In this document: piece after piece, positions 24,186-36,192 of the stretch
Numbering within the stretch: the stretch's first letter is position 1
Layout of the letters: each line of letters starts with the position of its first letter
NCBI GenBank assembly: GCA_029255685.2
Contig: CM055312.2
Coordinates: forward strand, 13,044,649-13,108,648
Length of the DNA: 64,000 bases
Direction: 5' to 3'
Source of the DNA: Silene conica
Lineage: Eukaryota; Streptophyta; Magnoliopsida; Caryophyllales; Caryophyllaceae
Made by a program: the position numbers and the translations under genes
The notes under the pieces: model-generated
Databases searched by the model: none
Told to the model about the DNA's origin: nothing
Seen by the model: the letters and a program-made list of their open reading frames with translations, nothing else

Positions 24186-25307
24186 TTTTTTTACACCTCC
24201 CAAAAATGTCTCTTCTATGAGTCCTTTTATTTTTCAATTACTATCACTAAACCCAACATATACCAATCAATTATATCTCTTCATAACACCTAACAATTTC
24301 ACATTAATCAACCATTAACTTACACAATAGCCTAAAACAGTACTAAAAGATGTACTAATCAATGAAAACCCATAGGACCCTTTACACACTAAACCAACTT
24401 ACACAAATTGCGGGGTAGGGGGTCGGATGTACACAGCCTTACCCTTGTGTTGCGAGGTTGTTTCCAAATGAAACAAGATGAAAATTGCGTCATGAACTAT
24501 ATCGAGTTTACATACTAATGAGGTAATCAGTAAAGCCCTAAACATTAAAAAGATATAACCTTTCATAATAATCCACAAAAGCAAAACAAATCCACATAAA
24601 AATTTCTAATAATTCAACTAAAAAAGCTAATTATCTAATAAAATGTACACTAATCAATGAAAACCAATAAACCCCAATTGAGTTTACACACTAATGAGGT
24701 AATTAGTCAAACCCTAAACAATATAAAGATTAAAACTTTATTAACAATCAACAAAAACAAAACAAACCCACATACAAATTTCTACTAATTTGACTAAAAA
24801 AAGCTAATTAATTATGTAAGAAGTACAAAAAAATTACAAAAATTGAAATTACCTTATGTATATGAAAATATGAGATCTTCAACAATAATATTTAATATTT
24901 AATATTATAGTTCCATTAATTAATTTTAAAATAATGAAAATAAAAATAAAAAAGTGAGATTGAAAAGTGAGAAGAGAGGAGAGAGAAAGAAAGGAAGAAA
25001 GAAGAGGGGAGGGAGAAACCGGAGGAGGCAACAACAGCACCTCCTACGTGAATGTGAAATGACGATTTTACCCCTCATGTGAACGGGGTTATCATTATTT
25101 ACGGTGTTAAAGATAACGGATATTAGGTGGGCCGGTAACTGTGGGCTCTTGTTATTAGTGGTAGGCCCGACAAGTCATAACTTGGGTTACTTTCATGGTC
25201 TTTTGTGTTTGGATCTATCCGGGTTGATAAGTGGGTTTGTGTTGTAACCCAAGCCCAAGTTAGAGCTTATCATATCAGGTGTCACAATGGCTTCGTTTTA
25301 ACTACTA
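24186..25307. other. Upstream region of the alpha-crystallin gene
   Basis: It contains a tandem duplication (separate entry) and a 60-bp stretch at about 24955-25015 that is GA-rich on plus and CT-rich on minus. That stretch looks like a start-site leader or pyrimidine patch for the minus-strand gene, implying a 5' UTR intron of about 0.75 kb. The part from 25020 to 25307 has no gene. Confidence 0.45.
24491..24828 (+). repeat. Diverged tandem duplication (~160-bp unit)
   Basis: Copies at about 24491-24648 and 24672-24828 share GAGTTTACAxACTAATGAGG, CCCTAAACA, CAAAACAAA, CCACATA, AAATTTCTA and AAAAAGCTAATTA in order. A third partial copy of the join (CTAATCAATGAAAACC) lies near 24355. Confidence 0.7.
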
Positions 25308-25345
25308 CTAGTGTGTAACCCGTGCATGCATAAATGCACGGGTGT
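25308..25345 (-). other. Helitron 3' terminus: hairpin plus CTAG
   Basis: On plus, CTAG (25308-25311) is followed by TGTGTAA and then CCCGTGCAT-GCATAA-ATGCACGGG (25319-25342), a 9-bp stem. Seen on the element strand this is the classical Helitron end: hairpin, about 7 bases, CTAG, then host T. Confidence 0.9.
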
Positions 25346-25558
25346 AATAGGAGTTTATGTACACAGAGTTATTTACACATGAGAAATATAAATAATATAA
25401 ATTATAAGTTCTTTGTAAAAATATTTAGATGAATAATACATAAGTAAATAGTTAGATGTGACAAATGTAAATAACATTATGAAAATAGTAAATTCATAAA
25501 CACACTTGCTTACATACACCGAAAATAGAATATAGTGCATGCTTACAACAAATAAATA

Positions 25559-27272
25559 CTACTCCAAATACTCAAACATCTTATGGTAAACAACATTGGA
25601 AGTTAAATTACATGTGTCAGTTTCGTTGTTCCAAATAAGTATTTTCAAGCCTTTTTTTACTGGTCATCCTCGAGATAGCAACATAGAGTTGACCATGACT
25701 AAAAACTGGTCTAGGAAGATAAAGACCAACGTGGGATAATGATTATCCTTGACTTTTGTTGATTGTCATGGCAAAACATACTGTTATTGGAAACTGTCTA
25801 CTCTCAAACCTAACTGGAAATTTGTTGAATCAGAAAGACTTAGCGTGATCCGAGCAATATGAACTCGATCTCCCTTATTGCTGCTAGTTAAGATAGTTGC
25901 CATAATAACTCGAACACCCAAGTTTGTTACGACCAATCTTGTGCCATTACATAATCCTTCTCGTTGATCAATGTTTCTTAGTAACATTATTGGTGCCCCA
26001 ACCTTCAACTTCATCTCGTGATTCGGGAGACTTGAACATTTAATTGAGTTTAGAAAATTTCTAAAATAAAATTCAAGTATCTCTAAATTGTTCTCCTCTT
26101 TACTTATTTCATCTGAGCTGTAATAAAATTTATCATCAGCGGGATTAAGGGACAACAAATAATCATTGATAGTCTCCACAATCTCATTAGTTGGCGCAAG
26201 AATTGCTCTTTCTTGAAGATAAATCTGAATTCCAATATTCAGTAACAAAAAGATGAATAAGTGTTATGAACAATAACAGCAATTGGATATCGACATCCTT
26301 AATAAGGATATCATCAGGTAGCTCTATATCAACTTCTCCGTCATTCTGTTCTCCTACTATACCATCTCCATCCTTCAAAATCCACTCAGAAAATTCTCGG
26401 ATTTCATTAGCATTAGAATTTGAGCTTCCAGATTGAAGACGCATGTTTTTCGTTAATTTTAATACCTTGCATTAAAATAATATATAAATAATGAGGAAAA
26501 AATATTTGAAAAACAAAATTTGTAGTTAAGTCATAAGCAAATGAAAATAGAATTACCTTGCAATAAGACCAAATATCAGATGAACACAAAGAAGCAAACA
26601 TGATATCTGCTCTGCTACCTTTAGGAACAACTGGTAAGCATTGTCGAAAATCACCACCGAATACGATGACTTTACCCCCGAACGGCTGGTCATTGTCTAC
26701 ATTATTTGAGATTGCATGATGTCCCTTAAGCTTCTGTCAAGAGCTTCAAAACAGTACTTATGAGAGTCATTGGAGCTTCATCCCAAGTTATCAATTTTGT
26801 TCGTATTAACAATTCTGCCAAATCGGTTCCTGGTTTAATTCTAGAACATGTAGAATTCTCAACAACATTGATTGGAATGCCAAATCTAGAATGCGTTGTC
26901 GTCCCGCGGGGTAGCAATATTGCAACAATACCACACGATGCAACCGGAAGAACAATTTCTCCATTACTACGTAATGCAACGCATAAAGTTCTCCAGTAAA
27001 TGTCTTCCCAGTCCCTCCATAACCATAAACAAAGAACACACCTCCTTTACCAATTTGAACAGCGTCGATGATGTCGTTGTATACACTACGTTGCTCATCT
27101 ATGATCGTGGATATGAGTTGTTTATGCTCTTCTTGCAATAATTCGTTGTCATATGATAGTTCATCTGCAAGCAATGTATTACCATGATTTACCGCAGCTA
27201 GAGAATTAGGAAACGACATACCATCAAACCTCCGTAACGTTAACCCATTTCGTTGCAAAGATGATTCGAGCT
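25559..27272 (-). pseudogene. Helitron RepHel, helicase C-terminal part
   Basis: PIF1-type SF1 helicase end of the RepHel protein, which unwinds DNA in rolling-circle transposition. In order from the interruption at 27272: YELESSLQRNGLTLRRF, Walker [33 protein letters not shown] (about 26670-26610), EIREFSEWILKDGDG, RAILAPTNEIVETINDYLL, GAPIMLLRNID (about 26000), then NKSQG, a stop, SLSHVGLYLPRPVFSHGQLY and VAISR (about 25775-25665), ending at the stop 25559. Several frame changes and a stop where a Gln codon is usual show decay. The first residues continue exactly across the retroelement stack into the piece at 59990. Confidence 0.85.
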
Positions 27273-27277
27273 CATAC

Positions 27278-28370
27278 TGATGAGTCATATTCGTATACAC
27301 TTTTATGCCTCCCCTATAGTTGTTTTCAGATGATTCTTGTGCTAAATTGTGTCATTTATATGCTATTTATATTAGAATGTCGATACTTCCGCCTTTCGGT
27401 GTTTAATGCAGGATTGATGCATTTATGGAGCAAAATATGGATTGGAGCACCGCAGACCCGACATGAAGGAACGCACGTAGCATGGCACGAGGATCTAGGA
27501 AGGAAGAGCTAAGGAGATTATCGAAGGCAAGCACAAAGAAGAGCTCCATATAACTAGTACCTACTTTGGAGAACCATATCTTGAGGTCTACAAATGATAA
27601 TCAGGTGATTCTAACTGGAGGTGAAAACTCATGATCTTAGCTTTCAAACGCCACAACAATCACTTGATTCAGACAAGTAACAAAGAAATGGCGACCGTTT
27701 GAAGTTCAGTGCGCGAAGCAGAAATTACGCGCTGAGAGAACTCGATCGAGTGCCACCAACACTCGATCGAGTGCCTTGAGTGCTCGATCGAGTGCTTTTA
27801 TTTACCTGAGTTGATTAGAAAGGGGAATCAAACTTTAATGATCTTTAATTGTTAAATTGCTTATTATTATTGTTCTATTGTTGTCTTAAATCTGATTAGT
27901 TAATTACTGACCAGGATTAGTTAATTAGTCTCACAAATTAGTCTTAAATCCGACCGTAGATTAAGATTAAGATAGGTCACAACAATTGAATAGACTGACC
28001 TAATTATAGCGACCACATGTTAGGTTTAGATCTAAAGATTATATGAATACCGACCGGACATATGATCTTAAATAATAATTTTGCTCAATTAAATTAGTTA
28101 AATCCCATTCCCCTGAATAATTGCCTATGTGAACTTGATCCCTAGATCTTTCTTAATACTTGTTTACATCTTTATTTACTTATCTTGCAATTAGTTAATT
28201 AGAAAACAAAAACATTCAAACCAACCCAATTGTTACCTTAAGACATATTTACTCTAGCAAACAATTCATTACCGCCTCCCTGTGAATTCGATACCTTTCT
28301 TACCACTAGCTATTAGTTAGTAGTATCCTAAGGATTACTTTGATTTAGGGTGACGACTTTATCCTTATCA
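27278..28370 (+). repeat. Element A 5' LTR
   Basis: 1093 bp, starting TGATGAGTCATATTCG and ending GACTTTATCCTTATCA. It carries the triple CTCGATCGAG array at 27741-27792. This array is missing from the 3' LTR, which has a deletion there. Confidence 0.93.
27741..27792 (+). repeat. Palindrome array, CTCGATCGAG x3 at 21-bp steps
   Basis: The perfect 10-bp palindrome CTCGATCGAG starts at 27741, 27762 and 27783, exactly 21 bp apart, with different spacer sequences. Confidence 0.95.
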
Positions 28371-28372
28371 AA

Positions 28373-28391
28373 TTTGGCGTCGTTGCCGGGG
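28373..28391 (+). promoter_or_regulatory. Element A primer-binding site
   Basis: TTTGGCGTCGTTGCCGGGG begins two bases after the LTR. It matches the site TTGGCGCCGTTGCCGGGG found in elements B and C except for one C-to-T change. This sequence is usual for Tat/Athila-type elements. Confidence 0.85.
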
Positions 28392-28433
28392 CGACAACAA
28401 TTTTCTGTTTGCTTTTATTTAAGTTTGTCTTTT

Positions 28434-28461
28434 GTCTCAAGGAACTTCAGTTCCTTGAGAC
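28434..28461 (+). other. Leader hairpin of element A
   Basis: GTCTCAAGGAAC-TTCA-GTTCCTTGAGAC: a perfect 12-bp stem with a 4-base loop, 43 bases after the PBS and about 30 before gag. Elements B and C have the same 28-base structure with compensating changes. Confidence 0.9.
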
Positions 28462-28492
28462 TGTTTTTACGCTTTTCTTGTTAGTTCCTTGT

Positions 28493-29401
28493 ATGCCCAG
28501 GTCAACTCGGTCCGAGATTTATTGATTTTGATCCTAAACGAGAGAGGACTTTTCGCTACAGAAGGAATTTTAATAGAGAAGTGGGTCAAGTAGAAGACTT
28601 GAGTATACTTGACAGGATTGAGCCTTTAGTTACCTCAGAAAATCCATCCTCTGACGAGGACGATACTGTTTCTGAGACCATTGTCGTTACACCAAAGATG
28701 GCTTTACCCAATACAGCTACCTTGGCAAGCCATAACGAGCCTACTTTGGCCTCTATTCTAACATGATTTATACCTCCTCCTCCTGATGCTGAGGAGACGC
28801 CTTTTAATATCAAGTTGTCTTATCTTGCGTTGGTAGAGCGGAATATGTTTGGAGGTAGATCTGGGGAAGATCCTGCGAAGCATATGGATAAGTTTATCAC
28901 TTATTGCAGTTTCATTCCTTTGCCAACAGGAGTGACCTATGATCAGGTCAAGTACCGACTTTTCCTTTTTTTCTCTACAAGATGATGCTAGAGAATGGCT
29001 ACGCGAGTTGGATTTGACTGCTCATGTCATTACTGATTGGAATTCCCTAGCTCTTGCATTCTACATGAGGTATTTTCCCCCACAAAAGACAAACAATCTT
29101 AGGAATCAGATTACTAACTTCAAGCAAGGAGGTACTGAAGATTTTAATGAGGTATGGGTACGTTTCAAAAGATTGGTTCGGGCAGTTCCTCATCATGGGT
29201 TTGAGAAGTGGTTTCTTTGTAACCAATTTTACAACGGGTTATTCGATGATCATAGAGCTCTTCTGGATTCTTCTGCTAATGGAAGATTTCAGAATAAGAC
29301 TACTGATGATACAGCTTGGAAATTGATCGATGATATGGCTACTCACACTGCCGAATATGGAAATCCAAGAGGCTCTGCAAGGGGGAAATGGTACAGATAG
29401 T
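28493..29401 (+). pseudogene. Element A gag, first part
   Basis: Capsid-type gag. It starts MPRSTR like the gag of element B, then shifts frame. Recognisable are YLALVERNMFGG, EDPAKHMDKFITYC, LQDDAREWLRELDL, LALAFYMRYFPPQKTNNLR, FKRLVRAVPHHGFEKWFLC and FYNGLFDDHRALLDSSA, the usual retrotransposon gag domain. Frame breaks lie near 28515 and 28970 (an extra T in a T run), with a stop near 28766. Element B inserted after 29401. Gag resumes at 37860. Confidence 0.85.
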
Positions 29402-31063
29402 TGATAGGCTTGTCGCACACCTAACAAAGATAATTAACCTTAGGCATAGGTTAACATACAAATTAATGTAGATAGGCAAGAAGGGTCGAACCATTGGAGA
29501 CGGTGATGTAAATATGATTAGCTATGAGGAGAATTCTATCAAGCTTGGTCACAAATTTGGGGTTTGTTTGAGTTTTGTGTAAACTAGATAAGGCAATACT
29601 AAAATAAGGATGTAAACAATGGTATAAAAACACTAGGGAGATGGGGTCACACATGTATATAAGAAGTTTAGTCATGTCAAAGTTCGTAAGCAATACATCG
29701 TCATTAGTTGATTAGGTTTTTAGCAATTACCTCGCGGCCTAAAGTCTAACCATACATTGATTTCCAACTAGCTCTCGCATACATTGGAACAATATAAAAT
29801 AGCATGCCTTGTCTAATTCAATTCCAGGCTTTCAATCTTAGGAAAAAATAACAAGCTAATTGCAACCAATAATCATCGATAAATCTAGTTCAATTCTAGG
29901 CTTTCGATCTTAGGATAAGAATGATGATTCACCAATGATTATGATCAACAATTATAACAACTACAGCTACGACTAACGATTAATCATGTCTTATTCCAAC
30001 TTTCGATCTTAGAATGAGAGTGGTGATTAGTCAATAGTTATAGTCAATAATCGTAATTTAAATAAATAGAACAAGCATGTATATAATCAACATATGACAA
30101 TGTAAAGCTACTACATTAACATGATTTAAACAACTAATCTACATGGCTTCCCCTCCCTAGTTATGGAACTACCCACACATGGTTAAGGGAACTAAACTAG
30201 CAATGAGATGAATCATAATTGACATAATAACGATATGTAAATACGAATTAAAATAACAACTGTAAAAGAGATAAGGATAGAAAATACCAATAATAAGGAG
30301 ATAGGAAAGTAGAAACTTGAAGAACAATATGCAAAGAAAACCCGTAAATGACTTGAATAAACTTTGAGAAAATTTTAAACAAAATACAAAACTTGGAAAT
30401 AAGAACTAGGTTTCTGGAAATAAAACTGAAATAAAAATGTTTGATGATGTTCTTAGACGACAAAACATGAGGTTATATAACAAAAGAGGAGGAAAAATGA
30501 AGCGTCGGGCTTGGTTGCAGCCACCCCGGACCCCCGGGGCAGCTCACCCCTACCAGGGTGGGAGCAAGGATTCTCGACATTTTGATTTCAAGCTGAAAAA
30601 AGCATAATTGCAGCCACCCCTGGCCACCGGGGTGGGAGCGGGCTTCCTCGACTTTCTTTATAACTTGTAAAAAATGTAATTTGCAACCACCCCTGACCAC
30701 CGGGGTGGCTCACCCCTGTAGGGGCGGGAGCAAAAATTCCTCAATTTTGTAATTTCTTCAATTGTTTACGTTTGAGCCTTTGACCTTCGTTGACTTTGGC
30801 TTGACTTAGCTTGACTTCTTCATTTTCTTCCTTCTCTCATTACTTGTGTTGCTCGGAAATGACTAGACTTGTCTTCTTTAGCTCCGTGATACTTAGAGAA
30901 CATCAAACGATAGGAAAATCTCACATTTCCTACAAAATCAATATAGAACCCGAAATTCACCTATAACATGGAATTAGCTCAACAAACACTATATAATAGT
31001 GTAAATATCAATAGAATACGAGCTAAAATGGGGATAAAAAGTGCATATAAATACAACACATCA
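29402..31063 (-). repeat. Element B 3' LTR (left copy)
   Basis: 1662 bp. GC-rich palindromic clusters built from CCACCCC and GGGGTGG lie at about 30521-30568, 30611-30640 and 30687-30732, in an otherwise AT-rich LTR. The copy differs from the right LTR by many scattered single bases, more than the LTR pairs of C and D do. Confidence 0.93.
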
Positions 31064-33167
31064 AATTCCCCCAAGCTAAACCCTTGCTTGTCCTCAAGCA
31101 AGCACAAACAAATCAAGACAAGGCCAATGAATCTCCATAATCCCATCAAGTGCAAATCCCAATTTTAACTAAATGAACAATGTGAGCCAATATCCCAAAA
31201 ACAACATGGGCATAGGAAAAATGCAAAACATGGTTGAGATTTACACGAAGATGTAGCATATAGAATTTCATCTAGACTCTTTGGCTTTTGCACGATCATT
31301 TGGACAAAGGACTCTCGCGGTACACTCAAACACACATATAAATGTAAAGCAGATTTGTATGTGAAAACACTCTCCTAAACTCGACTCATGAAATTGTGAC
31401 GGCAATCTAATATGGTGAATATTCCAATCCAATAGTCAATGCAATCAAAATGCAAGCATATAATTGAAGTCATATGTAAGAAGAAGGCAATATGTGATGG
31501 TTAAGAAAGGGAACATGTGAATTATGGTAATTGGAGCTAATTCAAGCTAGCAACTAACCATTAATGCAAGGATGCTCAATCCAAAATCAAACCCAACCCA
31601 TTACCAAATGTTGAAGTCAAAACTAGCAAAATAACTTCTTTTATCAAGACCAAACAAATGAGAGTTTCCCAACAATTTTTATGATGAAAAGCATGGAGAC
31701 TAACTTTTCTTCTTCTTTCTTTTCTTTTCTTTTCTTTTTGATGTATGCTTCTTTTTTACATTTTCTTTCCTTTTTTTTTCTTTCTTTTCCAACCTTAATC
31801 TTTTCTCATTCTTTTTTTTCTCATTTTTTTTCATTTTTTTTCATCAATTTCTTTCAATACCAATCACAATGATATATACAAGATTTGAACCATATCCCAA
31901 TTGAGCACCCAAACACCAATGAATAAGCTACTAACTTGACAAGGTAGGCAAATTTGAATGTAGCTTAGAAAATCAAAATAATATGTGTATAAGGGCAAAG
32001 AATGGGCAAATAGAATCATGTGAAAGGCTTTCAAATACTCACAAGATGAATGCAATGCTTATGAAATGGAACAAAAACCATATTTATGTCTTTTGATGTA
32101 TCACAACTCCACGAGGAGACCTACTCACACACCTAAATGAGACCGAAAGAGATGTAACGGTCTTAGGAGGCTCTAAAACTTTCAATTTTGTAGGTTGCCA
32201 ATGCCAAAAGATCAAGCCAAATACATCAAAAATCCATTCTCTACCTACTATGTCAAGACATCCCCATGTAAAGCAAAATTCCGTCGTAGGTGACTCACAA
32301 AAATTCAAAAAGTATTAAAATTGGAATATGCAAGAGGAAAACAGTAGGAGATTCAAGCAAAGCACATCATCGAATTCATCATTATTTTATTCAAACTAAG
32401 CTATATGCAAAAAAAAAAAGATTGAATGCAAATGCAATCCCTCCCCCAAGCTAAAATTCACATTGTCCCTAATGTGAATCATAGAGACAATCAACTAACC
32501 AACAAGTTTAATGGGGAAAGGGAATTACAAGAAAATGCAAAAATTGAAAAACAAAGGTGCTAGATTATTAACCCTCCCCCAAGCTAGTATCAAAAAATCA
32601 TGTTCATCATGTGAATTATGCATACTAACTCTATAATCAATTAATTTCAACTAGAAAAACAATTATTCACTTCATGAGATAAATTCCAATTAGGAAAAAT
32701 TGGAATTAGGTTGAGTGAATGATTGATTTCTAGAGAAAATAAAGAAATTAGGAGAAGTATGAATACTTACTTGTTGATTGAAGACAAGGAAGACTTGGAG
32801 TAGGAGTAATGAGGTAGAATAAATGGAAGAAAAAATATACCCGTCAAAGAGAAAGAGCAAAATAGAATAAAAGAATTAGATTTGTAATTCTACAACCACC
32901 GAGCCTCTTCGCATCGGCCCCGGTTGGGGCGGCTCACCCCGGACCACCGGGGTGGATGTAAACGAGCTTCTCTCGGTTTTCTTGTTTTTCTTTCTTGGTG
33001 ATTTGCTTCTTTTTCTTTAACCTGCATATTAGTCTTCCAAATAATACCTATCTAACATTATTACTACACTACAAAAACTATAAATTGTTCAAAATTACAA
33101 CCAAAAACACGGGGTTCCTCCCGAGAAGCGCAATTTAAAGTCTTGCTAGACAAAAAGTCTCAAATAT
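31064..33167 (-). other. Element B 3' non-coding part with polypurine tract and stem-loop
   Basis: No coding. Read on minus, the polypurine tract AGCTTGGGGGAATT (about 31064-31080) touches the LTR. It is preceded by the stem-loop CTTGCTTG-AGGA-CAAGCAAG (31083-31102). A second purine tract with GGGACAATGTG lies at about 32440-32475. A GC palindrome cluster like those of the LTR is at about 32915-32956. A C/T-rich run is at 31700-31850 (plus view). Confidence 0.75.
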
Positions 33168-34511
33168 TCAGTTTTTAAAATCCGGAAGTTTCAAGAAAAC
33201 TTCCTTGACCATCCCGACCATTGCTTCTTCACGATAAGGCCTCAAGTAGTGGCCACTAGTTTTGATCTTCTCTCCATCCGGGGCCAAAACTTCAAAGAAC
33301 CCAATCTTGTCGTCATTGATGATGATATAAGGGCCTGGAGAAACCTTCTTTCGAGGGTTGAACATAAGCAGTTTGTCACCAACATTGAGACTATCCTTGA
33401 TAAGCTCCTTCTTACTTCGATTCTTCACCATCTCCTTGCATGGTTGGGACCTTGCAAGAGCTTCCTCTTCCACCAAAACCTTCTTTCCGTTGCTCACCGT
33501 TTCACCATTTCCTGCACAACAGCTCAAAAAAATTTCCACATCCTTGCTCAAAGATTGAGACAAGGTGTTAGCATTATTCATAGCATAGCTTGATTCCTCT
33601 AACATTGGACTCTTAAGACCATGACTCAAACTATATGTCACCTTCTCATCCCCTACGACCAAAGTGAGCTTACCATTTTTAACATCGATCAATGCACCCG
33701 CGGTATGTAAAAAAGGTCTACCCAAAATAATGGGAATTTGTGCATCCTCAGCAATGTCAAGTACGATGAAGTCAACAGGAATGAAAAACTTTCCTACCTT
33801 GACGGGAACATCCTCCAAAACACCCAAGGGGTGTTTGATAGAACGGCCCGCCATTTGTAGGGTGACACTAGTACACTTAAGAGCTCCTAAATTCATTTTT
33901 TCACATATTGAGTAAGGCATAACACTTACACTTGCACCAAGGTGACATAGAGCTTTATCAATTGGAAAATTCCCTATGGTGCATGGTATGGAAAAACTGC
34001 CGGCCGGATCTTTCAACTTAGGAGGGGACAAGTTTTTCAAATAAGCTTCACACTCGGAAGTGTAGGCCACTGTCTCAACATTGTCAATAGTCCTCTTCTT
34101 AGTTAAAATCTCCTTCATGAATTTAGTGTATGAAGGTATTTGAGTGATAAGTTCTAGATAAGGGATAATTACCTTGAGGTTTTTCATCATTTCCATGAAC
34201 TTACTGAGTCGGGTCTCTCTTTGAGCTTGTGCCAAACGATGTGGAAACGGCACCTGAATTTTCTCTAGCTCCTTAGCTTTGTCATTCACTTTTGGAGGCC
34301 CATCCTCTATATCTTCCACAACTATTGACTCATCATCCTTCTTTGACTCCTTTTCACCTTTTTTAGAGCTTTCAACCTTACTTCCACCATTATCTTTCTT
34401 ACCCACTTCTTCATTGGTATCATTGGGCATAGGAGGTTCATCATAGGTGGTACCACTCCTTAGAGTGATGACATTAACTTGTTCATGAGGTTGTGCTCCT
34501 TGAGGTGGCAA
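33168..34511 (-). pseudogene. Element B protease joined to an integrase-like C-terminal tail
   Basis: Uninterrupted ORF of 447 codons. Its start is in the gag-protease spacer (PHEQVNVITLRSGTTY), followed by acidic/lysine-rich sequence. The retropepsin region is FSIPCTIGNFPIDKALCHLG, ASVSVMPYSICEKMNLG, VLEDVPVKVGKFFIPVDFIV and IPIILGRPFLHTAGALIDV. The catalytic site reads CHLGAS where CDLGAS is usual, so Asp is replaced by His and the protease should be inactive. After about residue 330 comes DSLNVGDKLLMFNPRKK, SPGPYIIINDD and GEKIKTSGHYLRPY. This resembles the tail that ends gypsy integrases (GDKVLL ... GPF ... NGxRLKxY). Reverse transcriptase, RNase H and the integrase core between these two parts are gone. 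Confidence 0.8.
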
Positions 34512-34556
34512 TTAGCCTTGTTGTCTTTGAGGGTTGGAAGTAGTAAGTTGAGCAAT

Positions 34557-36059
34557 TTATGTCTCAAGCATTTTGATTGAAGCATCCCTAGCTTGATCGG
34601 TCTTTCTAATGTGGGAAGCCATGTTCAATTGTGTCTCAGCTACTTGGGGCAATAGTGCTCCTATCTCACTCAATTGTGGGGGATGTGAGGGTGGACCTTG
34701 TTGAGTTTGAAATGATTGTGGATTTTGGAATGATTGTTGATTTGGAAATTGTTGCTGGGAGAGAGGTTGTTGGTTTTGAAATTGTTGTTGAGGAAATGGT
34801 TGTTGATTTTGAAATTGCTGTTGAGGGAAAGGTTGAAAGCTTTGTTGGAATTGGTTCTTTTGTCCTTGATTTTGGAAACCCGGTGGTGTCGTATTTTGTG
34901 GTGGTCTTGCTGGTGGTGGGTTAAGGACATTTATACTCTTGTAGGAGAAATTTTGATGGAACTTTGTACCTTGGTTGTAGGTGTTGGAAAAAGGGTTGAA
35001 ATTTTGCTTAAAGCTTTGGTAGGCATTGACTTGTTCCATGTTACTTCTACACTCTTGGGATCCGTGTCCCGCACCTCCACAAGCTTCACATACCACAATT
35101 TGACTCATCACATTTACTTGTTCATGAAGTTGAGAGGAGCTTGATTCTTAATTGTCGACTTGTCTTTGGAGAAGAGCTACTTGAGCTTTCAAGAGAGCTA
35201 TTCCGGAATCCTCTTCCTTTGCCTTCATTGGGATGTTCCTCGAGTTGACATATTGAGAGTCGTGCACCGCCATAGACTCTATGGTAGAATGAGCTAACTC
35301 CACATCTATGTTGTCGAATCTCCCATTATTTGCCGAATCCAAAACCTGACGAGACTCCGCATAACACCCATTATAAAAAGTGATGACAAGGAACCATGGA
35401 TCCAACCCATGGTGAGGACATTCTCTTTAAAGCTCTTTGTATCGTTCTTATGCTTCATATAGACTTTCATGACCACTTTGACGAAAATCGGTTATTTGGC
35501 TCCTCAATTGTTGTGTCTTCTCGGGTGGGAAATATTTTTGATAAAAAGCAAGGGCCAATCTGTGATCAAGGCTATTGATCCATAACTTAGCCTTGTCTTT
35601 CAGAGAAAAAGGGAAGAGTATCTCCCTTATTTGAGCTTGTGTAACACCCGGTTGTCTAATCATAGAACAATAGTCACAGAAATTCTGAACATGTAAGTTA
35701 GGATCTTCCGTTGGAGTCCCACCAAACTGTTTTCTTTCGACGAGGCTTAGGAAAGCCGACTTGATTTCAAAGTCAACCGCACCAATTTGAGTAATGACAA
35801 TCCCTCTTGGAAGCATAGCCGCGGTGGGCTTAGAATGATCGGACAAACGCACCATGTTTCTTGTTGTGGGTTGAGAACTAGAGGCTCTTCCTTCTTCAAA
35901 AGTTTTGAGATCCTCTAGGTAGGAATTCCGAATGCTATCAAGGTCCACAAGAGTTGTGGCTTCGGCAATCTCCTTAAGGAAACGTAGTCGTCTATGCAAG
36001 GTTTTCTCGGGCTCGGGATCAACGGGAAGTAGTTCACCTATTCGAGAGGACCTGGGCAT
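34557..36059 (-). pseudogene. Element B gag
   Basis: Starts MPRSSRIGELLPVDPEPEK at 36059. The capsid-like part has FLSLVERKQFGGTPTEDPN, FPFSLKDKAKLWINSL and LALAFYQKYFPPEKTQQLR, with about a dozen residues missing before LALAF. The frame changes near 35448, continues at 35405-35148 (VITFYNGCYAESRQVLDSAN), and changes again to 35111-34557. The last part has a zinc knuckle CEACGGAGHGSQEC and a Gln-rich repeat (FPQQQFQNQQP and variants, four to five copies). In-frame stops at 34557 and near 34512 separate it from the protease ORF. Both may be simple point changes. Confidence 0.82.
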
Positions 36060-36092
36060 AAGACAACAACCAAGAGAAGATCATAAGAAACA

Positions 36093-36120
36093 GTCTCAAG
36101 GAACAAGTGTTCCTCAAGAC
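36093..36120 (-). other. Leader hairpin of element B
   Basis: On the element strand GTCTTGAGGAAC-ACTT-GTTCCTTGAGAC: 12 pairs if two G-U pairs are allowed, 4-base loop. Same size and place as in A and C. Confidence 0.88.
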
Positions 36121-36170
36121 AAAGAAAAACAGGATAGTATTCTATTAATCACAAACAATAGAACCTTGCT

Positions 36171-36190
36171 CCCCGGCAACGGCGCCAAAA
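36171..36190 (-). promoter_or_regulatory. Element B primer-binding site
   Basis: On minus, TTTTGGCGCCGTTGCCGGGG directly follows the 5' LTR end (CTATCA at 36193). Same type as in elements A and C. Confidence 0.88.
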
Positions 36191-36192
36191 TT

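Noticed and set aside
24186..24203. Upstream start adding MGGVKK to the alpha-crystallin gene
   Set aside because: The codon at 24203 is TTG; the first ATG in frame is at 24185.
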